This document shows positions 56,138-64,000 of a stretch of 64,000 bases of DNA, in pieces. Position numbers and translations under genes: made by a program. The notes beneath the pieces were generated by a model. It was given only the letters and a program-made list of their open reading frames with translations, was not told the DNA's origin and did no database searches. The stretch's first letter is position 1. Each line of letters opens with the position of its first letter. Source of the stretch: an uncultured Eubacteriales bacterium (GTDB lineage: Bacteria; Bacillota; Clostridia; Oscillospirales; CAG-272); contig URDS01000003.1 of assembly GCA_900546635.1 (NCBI GenBank), positions 1-64,000 of the forward strand, given 5' to 3'.

Positions 56138-59100
56138 ATGAAACTAAAACGCATTTTCCTCTTTCTGTTTTGCGCCGCTTTGCTGTTCGCCGCGCTCTCT
56201 CTTTCCCCGGCGGCAGAGCAGAAGTATGTTTTTGTCAGTGATTCCGGCGACCTCAAAAACTCTGGTCTTTCGGATTCCGAGCCTGTAAAAACGCTTGGAC
56301 AGGCTTTTCAAAAGCTGGGCGCGGACGGCGGCACGGTCGTCGTCTGCGGCGTGACGACGCTGGACTCCGCGGCGATGGCCGCGTTTCCAAAGCGCGACAG
56401 CCTCATCACCTTTACCAGTACATGGGACGGCGTGGATTACAGTGCCAAAGGCGCGCGCCTCTCAATTCAAACCAGCGTGTTTCTCGGCGGGCCGACCAAG
56501 TTTGAAAACATCAAGCTGACTTCCGGAAACGGCGTCAACATCTTTTGTTGCGGCAACGATTTGACCATGGGCGGCGGTATCACCTGCCAGTACGCGCAAA
56601 ATCCGATGGCCATTTGGGGCGGAACCGACTGCGCAAAACTGACGGTCGCGCATATGGCGGACTATTTTGACTATACGATTCAGATCGACAGCGGAACCTT
56701 TTGGTATGTCCGCGGCGGCAGTCTCCGCTCGGACGAGACGCAGCCGGTCGGAACCATAGGCGATGTGACCATTCTCATCAACGGGGGCACCTTTACCTCG
56801 ACATCCACTGCGCCGGACAAAAACGGCATCATTGCCGTGTCGGGCTTTGACGCGCTCTACGGGGACGCCCGCATCATCATCAACGGCGGCACCATCAACT
56901 GCTCGGTCATGGGCATCGGCCGGCCGGGCTATAATTCCACCGTTTCCAACAACGCCTACTCTAAAGGGGACGTACATATCACGATAAACGGCGGCAATTT
57001 CCGCGCGGGCGCCAAAATCGGCGCGGTGCACGACACGGTGGCGAGCTATGTCGGCGGCGACTTTTATCTGACGGTCAGCGGCGGGTATTTCCCGGCTTCG
57101 TTCGGCGGCTTTGACGCGCAGTGCGTGCGCGGAACCGCGTTTGCCGACATCGTGCCGACGATCAGCCAGCCGATGACCGGCTTTGCGAGAACGGTTTTTG
57201 TCAGCGGCAGCGGCAATGACGCGGCAAGCGGAAAGACAGCCGATATGCCGAAGAAAACGCTTTCCGCGGCGGCCGCGGCGCTCTTTGGCGAGGGCGGCGT
57301 GATCGTCGTCTGCGGCGATACGCAGGCCGGCGCCGAAACGCTGGCGGCTTATTCCAAAACGCTCCGCATCACCGGCGCTTGGGCGGGCAAGGACTACCGC
57401 GCGGAGGGCGCAAAGCTGATACTTGACGGCACGCTCACGCTTGGCGGCGACACGCGCCTTGAGGGGCTGACGATTGCCGGCAGCGGCGGCTTCAACGCCG
57501 CGGGGCATGACCTGCTCGCCGGACAGAATCTCATCTGCACGGGCGCCGTGTCGCTGGACGGCGGCGCGGGCGGCGAGACGCACGGCGTTACCGTGCGTTC
57601 GGGCAGCTTTTCGGAAATTCGCGGCGGCAGTGTGACCGACAGCGGCGCGTCCACCTATGTACTGCTTGAGGACGGCAGCGTCGGCACGATTTACGGCGGC
57701 GGCGCGGGTACGCGCGGCGGCTGTATGGTGTCCGTGCGCGGCGGCAGCGTGACAAACGCGGTTTACGCCGCCGAGGCGGGCACGCCCGCGGGCTGCGGCA
57801 TCGAACTGCTCGGCGGCACGGTTGCGGGCGTCGTTGCGCCCGCAGCGTCCGGCACGGTCGCGAAATACAGCCTGCAAAACCGGGGCGCGTCCCTCACGGC
57901 TTCCGTGAATGAGAGCGGCGCGCAGTCGCTCTATGAAAGCGGCGCGGTCGTCTTTGTCCGCGACGGGGCGGAGGGCGACGGAACTTCGCCGGTGAACGCC
58001 ATGGGCGACATCACCGAGGCTTCGGCAAAGCTCAGCGGCGGCGGTACCATCGTCGTCTGCGGAAAAGTGGCGCCGCAAAACGGAAAAACGCTCCGGTACA
58101 CGGGCGGCAAGGTGACGATCACTTCCTTCTACGGCGGCCTTGACTATGCGGTGCTGGACGACGCGCAGATCGAACTTTGGAAATATCTGTCGCTTGCGGA
58201 CGAGACCGAGATCCGCGACATCAAAATCGTCGCGGCGGCAAACGATACCTATATCTCCGCCGAGGGCAACCGCCTGACGGTCGGCGAGGGTGTCGAGTGC
58301 GAAATCTTTTATGACAACCGCACCGAGGACTATCCCGATCTTGTCGCCGGGTCGGTGGTAAACGCGCCGAGCCTCAAAAAGAATCCGACGATCCTTGTAT
58401 ACAGCGGCACATGGGGCAGTCTTTGCGGCGGCCAGTTTACCACAAAGCTTGACGCTTCGGCCTCCCGCCGCCTGACCGGCGATATTACGCTGACCGTTCG
58501 CGGCGGCACCTTTACCGACGACTGCTTTGTCGGCGGCATCAACAACCTGACCGGAAACGCGGTGCTGAATGCCGAGGGCGGCACATTTGCCTGCTCGGTC
58601 TTCGGCATGGCGGGCGAGGCGCTCGCCTATACCGGCAATATCACGGTCAATGCCGCGGGCAGCGCGTTTGAGGGCGACATCCGCGCGGCGCAGGACAAAA
58701 CGCCGACCTTCAGCGGCGTTTATACGTTGAACATCGCCGGATCGGACGTCAGCCGCGCAAGCTCGATTCTCGGTACCGACGGCCTTGCGGGCGGCGGATC
58801 CTCCGCCGTCAATATTGCCGAGGGCGTCGATCTGACAGCGGCGCTTTCGGGCAGAATCGAGTATCAGAACCCCATAGCGGGCTTTGCTGACCCGTCCATT
58901 GTGTACGCGGACGGATGGTATTACTACACGTTTGCAAAAGATTACAAATCCAAACCGGCCGTCTGGATGGCCAAAGCGGCCAACCTCTGCGACATCGGCA
59001 AGGTAGAGCCGGTGCTTGTCTGGGGACAGGCGGTGTCAAACGACGGTGAGGAGATCACCAGCGTCTGGGCGCCGCAGCTCTATTACCTTGACGGCGATTG

Positions 59101-60460
59101 GTATGTCTATACGACCTGCGGCGTCAAAGAGGCGCTCGGCACCAGCAACTATGACGTGCGCATTCCGCAGATCTGGAAAGCCAAAACGCAGGATCCCATC
59201 GGCGGCTACACCTATATGGGCACATTCCGCAACCTCGATACGGCGGTGACGTCTTTCCTGTCCCCGCGGCTTATCGAGCACGGCGGCAAGCTGTACATGG
59301 TCTGTAGCGGCTGCTTCCGCCCTGAGGACATGATCAATCAACATCTGCAGCGGCTGTTTATGTGCGAGCTTTCCGACCCGCTGACGATGGCCACGCCGAT
59401 GCAGGTGGTTTCCGAGCCGATTTACGATTACGAAAAGAAGCTGATGGAGGGGCCGTTCCCGTTCTACGGGCCGGACGGCACGCTTTATATGATTTTTGCG
59501 GCCGGCCATACGCGCACTGACGAGTACTGCACCGGCATCATCCGCTTTGGCGGTACCGAAAAGGATTCGCTGCTCAAAGCTTCGCTTTGGGAGAAATTCT
59601 CCGAGCCGCTTCAGTTTACCGATTATGCAAATCTTGTCTATTCGCCGGGCGCGATGGTCGTGACAAAGGCGCCCGACGGCGAATATTTCGGCGTATACCA
59701 CGCCAAGGAATACCACTATTCGGCGTTTACCATGCGCCGTATGCATATGCAGCCGATCACGTTTGACGAAAACGGCTTCCCGCATATGGAGGACCCGCAG
59801 CCGGTCGATACGGTACATACCATCGCCGCAAATCCGATGCCGGTTTCACAGCGTATCAGCGGCTTCGACACGACCGGAAAGCTGGACGCGGTCAGCCCGT
59901 TTAAGCCCGTGCGCACCTATGAAAACCAGTTTGCCGACGTAACGGCGGACAAATGGTTTTATCCGTATGTGACGCTTGCGTATGAATACGCGCTGGCAAA
60001 CGGAACGAGCGGCACGGCGTTCTCGCCGGACAACAAGTTCACGGTGGCACAGGCGCTCACGGCGGCCGCCAACATCCACACCGCTTATTTCGGCGGCAGC
60101 GTTCCGGCCGCGGCGGCGGGCGAAGCGTGGTACGCGCCGTATGTAAACTACTGTGTGGAAAAGGGCATCATTTCCGCGTCGCAGTTTGCGGATTATAATC
60201 GAAACATCACGCGCGGCGAAATGGCGGTCGTTTTTGCGGCCATTCTGCCGGACGGCGAGTATGCGGCGGTCCGCACGGGCGTCTGTCCGGATGTCGGCGA
60301 AAATACGGCCTGCTATGCGGCGGTTACAAAGCTCTATCAGGCGGGTATTGTCGGCGGCGACTCGGGAACAGGCAACTACCGTCCGGACGACGAGATCATC
60401 CGCAGCGAGGCCTGCGTCATTTTCACCCGCATCGCCGCGGCTGACAAACGTATCAAATAA
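56138..60460 (+). CDS. Giant S-layer-anchored beta-helix/GH43-like protein
   Basis: The 1440-residue protein has a signal peptide (about 1-27) and three beta-helix modules (about 28-345, 350-600, 602-905). Each opens with a vFVsdsG...GGTiVVCG motif and contains Gly-rich ladders (TILINGGTFTS). A GH43-like five-bladed propeller follows (about 905-1240: Asp918 in ADPSIV, WAPQLYYLDG, Glu1104 in MEGPFPF). Three SLH repeats (1262-1440) then anchor it to the S-layer (FADVTADKWFYPYV, YVNYCVEKGII, YRPDDEIIRSEA). GH43 normally has a third catalytic Asp; the aligned spot looks like Ser1042. The ATG follows GAAAGGAAAGG. It may bind or trim arabinan- or xylan-type glycans. Confidence 0.85.
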   Translation: MKLKRIFLFLFCAALLFAALSLSPAAEQKYVFVSDSGDLKNSGLSDSEPVKTLGQAFQKLGADGGTVVVCGVTTLDSAAMAAFPKRDSLITFTSTWDGVDYSAKGARLSIQTSVFLGGPTKFENIKLTSGNGVNIFCCGNDLTMGGGITCQYAQNPMAIWGGTDCAKLTVAHMADYFDYTIQIDSGTFWYVRGGSLRSDETQPVGTIGDVTILINGGTFTSTSTAPDKNGIIAVSGFDALYGDARIIINGGTINCSVMGIGRPGYNSTVSNNAYSKGDVHITINGGNFRAGAKIGAVHDTVASYVGGDFYLTVSGGYFPASFGGFDAQCVRGTAFADIVPTISQPMTGFARTVFVSGSGNDAASGKTADMPKKTLSAAAAALFGEGGVIVVCGDTQAGAETLAAYSKTLRITGAWAGKDYRAEGAKLILDGTLTLGGDTRLEGLTIAGSGGFNAAGHDLLAGQNLICTGAVSLDGGAGGETHGVTVRSGSFSEIRGGSVTDSGASTYVLLEDGSVGTIYGGGAGTRGGCMVSVRGGSVTNAVYAAEAGTPAGCGIELLGGTVAGVVAPAASGTVAKYSLQNRGASLTASVNESGAQSLYESGAVVFVRDGAEGDGTSPVNAMGDITEASAKLSGGGTIVVCGKVAPQNGKTLRYTGGKVTITSFYGGLDYAVLDDAQIELWKYLSLADETEIRDIKIVAAANDTYISAEGNRLTVGEGVECEIFYDNRTEDYPDLVAGSVVNAPSLKKNPTILVYSGTWGSLCGGQFTTKLDASASRRLTGDITLTVRGGTFTDDCFVGGINNLTGNAVLNAEGGTFACSVFGMAGEALAYTGNITVNAAGSAFEGDIRAAQDKTPTFSGVYTLNIAGSDVSRASSILGTDGLAGGGSSAVNIAEGVDLTAALSGRIEYQNPIAGFADPSIVYADGWYYYTFAKDYKSKPAVWMAKAANLCDIGKVEPVLVWGQAVSNDGEEITSVWAPQLYYLDGDWYVYTTCGVKEALGTSNYDVRIPQIWKAKTQDPIGGYTYMGTFRNLDTAVTSFLSPRLIEHGGKLYMVCSGCFRPEDMINQHLQRLFMCELSDPLTMATPMQVVSEPIYDYEKKLMEGPFPFYGPDGTLYMIFAAGHTRTDEYCTGIIRFGGTEKDSLLKASLWEKFSEPLQFTDYANLVYSPGAMVVTKAPDGEYFGVYHAKEYHYSAFTMRRMHMQPITFDENGFPHMEDPQPVDTVHTIAANPMPVSQRISGFDTTGKLDAVSPFKPVRTYENQFADVTADKWFYPYVTLAYEYALANGTSGTAFSPDNKFTVAQALTAAANIHTAYFGGSVPAAAAGEAWYAPYVNYCVEKGIISASQFADYNRNITRGEMAVVFAAILPDGEYAAVRTGVCPDVGENTACYAAVTKLYQAGIVGGDSGTGNYRPDDEIIRSEACVIFTRIAAADKRIK

Positions 60461-60593
60461 CGTATAAAATAAGGTAAAATCCTTTGTTTCCGCAGGCGTC
60501 GGGATTTGCCCGGCGGTTTCGGCGGCGGCAGCGTTTTGCTGAAAACGTCGAAAATGCACTTTTCGTTTTTACTGAAAAAAAGATTCTTTTTGT

Positions 60594-60622
60594 CCGCCAA
60601 ACGCCGGTTCGGCGTTTGGCGG
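60594..60622. terminator. Hairpin between the two giant genes
   Basis: CCGCCAAACGCC pairs with GGCGTTTGGCGG around GGTTC and is followed by ATTTTGG. It probably ends the first giant's transcript or separates the two. Confidence 0.65.
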
Positions 60623-60643
60623 GATTTTGGAAAGGACATTGCT

Positions 60644-63600
60644 ATGAATTTTAAAAGAATCGGCGCGTTTCTCCTTTTATCCATTCTCGGTTTCTGTACC
60701 TGCGCGCTGACGCCTGCCGCGGCGGCGGAGCAGGTTCTCTATGTATGTGATACCGGTAACGACAAAAACACCGGTACCAGCGCGGCGGAGGCGCTCAAAT
60801 CGCTGAACGTGGCGCTGATCCGCCTCGGCAAGGAGGGCGGCACGATCGTTGTCTGCGGCCCTTTGACGGTCGGCTCGGACGTGGAACTCAGCGCCTCGGC
60901 CGGAAAGACGACGATCACCGGCGTATACGGCGGCACGGACTATGTGAAGCAAAACAAGGCCGGCATTATTTTTTCGGGTAACGTGTATTTGAAATCCGAG
61001 CTTATTTTTGAAAATCTGGCGCTGAATTTTCACAGCAGCGGACCGGCGATCTACTGCCAGGGCAACAGTGTGACGTTCGGCGCGGGGCTGACCTGCTCCT
61101 ATCTGTCCTCCGCGCCCGCCATTTGGGGCGGCACCTATGGGGGCCGCGTCGGCGTCACGGCCGATAGCATGACCTATTATGACTATACCATCCGCATTGA
61201 CAGCGGCACCTGGAACTATGTCCGGGGCGGCAGTATGCGCGACGATGAAGTCCAGCCGGTCGGAACGGTCGGCAATGTGACCATTGAAATCAACGGCGGC
61301 ACGTTCACGTCGAGAACCACCAACGCGACGAATAACGGCGTGATCGCCGCAACCGGCTTTGACGCGCTCGACGGCGACGCCGAGATTCGGATAACCGGCG
61401 GCGATTTCAAGTGCGCGGTGGTCGGCGTCGGCCGTCCGGGGTATAACTCGACCGTCTCCAACAACTACTACGGAAACGGGAACCTCTATATCACGATAAC
61501 CGGCGGCACGTTCTCGGGCGCCGGCCGGATCAGCGCCGTGCAGGACAAGGTTGCATGCTGGATCGACGGCGATTTTTATCTGACCGTGACCGGCGGCGAG
61601 TTTTCCAAGGGCTTTGAGGGCATTGACGCGGCGTGCGTGCGCGGCAACGCGATCCCAAACATCGATTATACCTATTATGAACAGGGACTGCGCGTGCGCG
61701 GCTTTGATCCGGTCGTGTTCGTCCGCGGGGACGGGGACGACGCGGCCGACGGCCTGTCGCCCGCCACGGCGAAAAAGACGCTTTCCGCCGAGAGCGGCGT
61801 GGTCGTGCTCTGCGGCGACATGTCCGCGGCGGGCGCTGCGCTTTCCGCGGCGGACGGCAAGGTTCTGCGCGTTACCGACAACTGGAACGGCGTCGATTAC
61901 GATGCGACGCTGACGCTTGACGGCGAACTTTCCTGCGCGGGGGCGCTGACGCTTGACGGTGTGAAGCTTGCCGGAAAGGGCACACTGTCCGCCGCGGGCG
62001 ATCTGACGGTCGGCGAGGGCGTGACCGGCGGCAGCGGAATCACGCTTTCCACATCGGGCGGCGGCACGAGAAAAATCACCGTAAAATCCGGCGAGTTTGC
62101 CGGTATTTCGGGCGGAAATGCGGATGCGGGCGAGACGGTATTTGTGGTGATCGACGGGGGCAGCGTCGGCGAAATCGTCGCGGCTGAAGGCGGAAACGCC
62201 GCGGTCGTGGTCTGCTCCGGAACGGTTACGGGCGACATTTATGCGTTTTCCGCCGGCGGCGACAGCGGCGCCGTATCCCTGCTCGGCGGCACAGTGAAAA
62301 GCGGCAGGGTCGCGGCGGCCAAAACGCCGTCCGGCCGCTCGGTCGATGTGTTCGGCATAACGGCGGCGGAAGGGCTGCTCTCCTCCAAGGCGCTTTTGGA
62401 CTACAGCGCGGCGGAAAAACGGTACGCGCCAAACGAGGCTGTTTTTGTGGCCGATGGCGGCACGGGCGACGGAAGTTCGCCGCTCTCGCCCTTGGGTGAC
62501 CTCAAAGCGGCGGTGGAAGCTTCGGGCAGCAAAACGGTCGTCATCTGCGGGCCGCTGACGCTGCGCTACGGACTGACGCTTCCGAAAATCGACGAGAAAA
62601 CGACGATAACCAGTATGCACATGGGCATCGACTACCGCGAATTGTCGGACGCCTATCTTGAACTTTGGGAGGGACTGCGCCTGTCCGGCGAGACTGTTTT
62701 GTACGGTCTGCATGTCGTTGCGGCGACCAACTCCACCTACATTTCCGCCGAGGGAAATCCGCTGACCGTCGGTGAGGATATGCGGTGCAGCCTGTTTGAA
62801 AGCAAGCGCGTGGAGAAATATCCGGCGATTGCCGGCGGCTCGCGCACGCTGCGCAAAATCCTCAAGGCCGATACCAAGGTGGTGATTCAAAGCGGCACAT
62901 GGGGCGTGGTTTCGGGCGGCGCGTATTCCTCGACGCCGGCCGGATTCAAGCTTACCGGCAGCACGGATCTCCGCATTGACGGCGGCCGGATCACCGGCGG
63001 CATCTATATCAGCGGCCAGAATCACCTCACCGGCGATTCGAGCCTTCTGATTACGGGCGGCGAGATCGACTGTTCAATCTACGGTCTGCCTAGTGCGGAC
63101 GTGATTCAAACGGGCGACATCCGCGCGGTGGTGCTCGGCGGCGCTTTGCGCGGGGACGTGCTGCTTGCGCAGGGCGGCGCGCCGACGCTGAACGGCAGCT
63201 TTACGCTCGATCTGCAAAAGGGCGACTTCAGTCGGATCGGCCAGGTTCGCGGAACCGGCGCCGCCGGAAATGCGAAGAGTACGTTGAATCTCGGCGCGGA
63301 CGTGAAGACCGATACGGCCCTTGAGGGGACGATCACCTATCAGAATCCGATCGCGGGCTACGCCGACCCGTCGGTCGTATTTGCCGACGGCTGGTATTAC
63401 TACACGTTTTCAAAGGATTATAAATCCAAACCGGCCGTCTGGATGGCCAAAGCGGCCAACCTCTGCGACATCGGCAAGGTAGAGCCGGTGCTGGTCTGGG
63501 GACAGGCCGACGCGGCGGAGGGGCAGGAGATCACCGCGCTCTGGGCGCCGCAGCTGTATCATCTGGACGGCAGATGGTATGTCTACGCGGCGGCGCAGAC

Positions 63601-64000
63601 CGGTCTGGATGCGGAAACGGGCGCGAATTACCGCCTGCCGTATGTCTGGGAGGGACAGCCCGACGATCCGACCGGCAGCTATACGATGATCGGCTGCATG
63701 AAGAACCTTGATACGAGCGTGTATTCCTATCTCTCTCAGCGGCTTATCGAGCACGGCGGCAAGCTCTATATGTTCTGCAGCGGCTTTTATTCGGCGGCGG
63801 ACATTGCGCCGACGCATATCCAGCGACTGCGCGTCTGCGAGATGTCCAATCCCTATACGATGGCTTCAAAGCAGGTCGTCTTCTCCTCTCCGACGTACGA
63901 TTATGAGAAGAATCTGATGGAGGGGCCGTATCCGTTCTACGGGCCGGACGGCACGCTTTGGCTGATTTTCGCGGCCGGGCATACCCGCACGGACGAATAC
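60644..64000 (+). CDS. Second giant beta-helix/GH43-like protein (runs off window)
   Basis: This is an open frame of 1119 codons without a stop before the window ends, so it is partial. It is a paralogue of the preceding gene: signal peptide (about 1-28), three beta-helix modules (openings VLYVCDTGNDKNTGTSA, VVFVRGDGDDAADGLS, VFVADGGTGDGSS), then the GH43-like domain from about residue 895 (Asp908 in ADPSVV, Glu1093 in MEGPYPF). At the third catalytic position it has Ser1031. A 71-bp stretch (63422-63492) is identical to 58946-59016 of the first gene. SLH repeats are expected beyond the window. GAAAGGACATTGCT precedes the ATG. Confidence 0.85.
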   Translation, partial: MNFKRIGAFLLLSILGFCTCALTPAAAAEQVLYVCDTGNDKNTGTSAAEALKSLNVALIRLGKEGGTIVVCGPLTVGSDVELSASAGKTTITGVYGGTDYVKQNKAGIIFSGNVYLKSELIFENLALNFHSSGPAIYCQGNSVTFGAGLTCSYLSSAPAIWGGTYGGRVGVTADSMTYYDYTIRIDSGTWNYVRGGSMRDDEVQPVGTVGNVTIEINGGTFTSRTTNATNNGVIAATGFDALDGDAEIRITGGDFKCAVVGVGRPGYNSTVSNNYYGNGNLYITITGGTFSGAGRISAVQDKVACWIDGDFYLTVTGGEFSKGFEGIDAACVRGNAIPNIDYTYYEQGLRVRGFDPVVFVRGDGDDAADGLSPATAKKTLSAESGVVVLCGDMSAAGAALSAADGKVLRVTDNWNGVDYDATLTLDGELSCAGALTLDGVKLAGKGTLSAAGDLTVGEGVTGGSGITLSTSGGGTRKITVKSGEFAGISGGNADAGETVFVVIDGGSVGEIVAAEGGNAAVVVCSGTVTGDIYAFSAGGDSGAVSLLGGTVKSGRVAAAKTPSGRSVDVFGITAAEGLLSSKALLDYSAAEKRYAPNEAVFVADGGTGDGSSPLSPLGDLKAAVEASGSKTVVICGPLTLRYGLTLPKIDEKTTITSMHMGIDYRELSDAYLELWEGLRLSGETVLYGLHVVAATNSTYISAEGNPLTVGEDMRCSLFESKRVEKYPAIAGGSRTLRKILKADTKVVIQSGTWGVVSGGAYSSTPAGFKLTGSTDLRIDGGRITGGIYISGQNHLTGDSSLLITGGEIDCSIYGLPSADVIQTGDIRAVVLGGALRGDVLLAQGGAPTLNGSFTLDLQKGDFSRIGQVRGTGAAGNAKSTLNLGADVKTDTALEGTITYQNPIAGYADPSVVFADGWYYYTFSKDYKSKPAVWMAKAANLCDIGKVEPVLVWGQADAAEGQEITALWAPQLYHLDGRWYVYAAAQTGLDAETGANYRLPYVWEGQPDDPTGSYTMIGCMKNLDTSVYSYLSQRLIEHGGKLYMFCSGFYSAADIAPTHIQRLRVCEMSNPYTMASKQVVFSSPTYDYEKNLMEGPYPFYGPDGTLWLIFAAGHTRTDEY

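Noticed and set aside
60677..63025. 782-codon open frame antisense to the second giant gene
   Set aside because: The + strand frame has signal peptide, repeated modules and GH43 motifs; the minus frame is Arg/Ala-rich shadow sequence.

Overview
The window is visibly G+C-rich bacterial DNA, most likely from an anaerobic, gut-type Gram-positive of the class Clostridia. The signs are soj/spo0J-type parA-parB with canonical parS sites, a SleB-type cell-wall hydrolase, copper-amine-oxidase-like stalk domains, SLH-anchored exoproteins, an UPF0237/UPF0210 gene pair, AGGAGG-type ribosome binding sites, TTGACA-17-TATAAT promoters and tRNAs with encoded CCA ends. No rRNA, CRISPR array, transposase or integrase was found.

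Layout: (1) 1-14.6 kb is housekeeping: a MORN-repeat membrane protein with a partner, parB-parA with two parS sites, a SleB-like hydrolase, hisS, a metallo-beta-lactamase-fold protein, an AlkD-like protein, trmO, a truncated NAD(P)HX repair protein, and a divergent HTH regulator/small protein pair. Minisatellites lie beside parB and upstream of hisS. (2) 15.1-27.2 kb is a compact phage block on the + strand: small and large terminase, two tiny genes, portal, scaffold, capsid, two connector-like genes, a large tail protein, collagen-like fibre, a second tail protein, XhlA-like protein, M23 endolysin and two holin-like proteins. It has no integrase, repressor, replication gene or tape measure, so it looks like a short-tailed prophage remnant or a domesticated particle. 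(3) 27.6-33.5 kb holds a stalk-domain exoprotein, DUF2200 protein, lipoprotein, a two-tRNA operon, DUF5655 protein, MFS transporter, HTH protein and HAD hydrolase. (4) 33.7-41.6 kb on the - strand holds pgeF-truB-aspS, a solute-binding-like exoprotein, alr and two small envelope proteins. (5) 41.9-45.5 kb carries the ACT/UPF0210 pair and an unusual LacI-type sensor with a C-terminal helix-turn-helix, overlapping a LUD-domain gene. (6) 45.9-64 kb is a carbohydrate region: an alpha/alpha-barrel glycosidase-like protein, GH2 beta-galactosidase, AraC regulator, an orphan sugar-binding lipoprotein, a secreted beta-helix/stalk protein and two tandem giant beta-helix/GH43-like proteins. The first giant ends in SLH repeats; the second runs off the window.

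A modular, hairpin-rich dispersed repeat recurs between genes (near 1, 13.65, 14.75-14.99, 21.26, 27.26, 33.58 and 43.6 kb). It lies on both sides of the phage block and once inside it. Region 6 reads as one surface-glycan programme: the binding lipoprotein and AraC regulator sense and capture sugars, the surface giants bind or cut polymer at the S-layer, and the cytoplasmic GH2 and alpha/alpha-barrel enzymes finish the oligosaccharides. Transporter permeases are not in the window.

The most unusual items are the SLH/beta-helix/GH43-like giants, whose GH43 domains appear to lack one catalytic acid; the minimal phage module carrying the host-type repeat; the LacI-sensor/HTH protein; the truncated Nnr protein; and an exact 36-bp copy of an internal aspS segment placed just upstream of aspS. 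Many long open frames antisense to real genes are shadows caused by high G+C at codon third positions and were left out.
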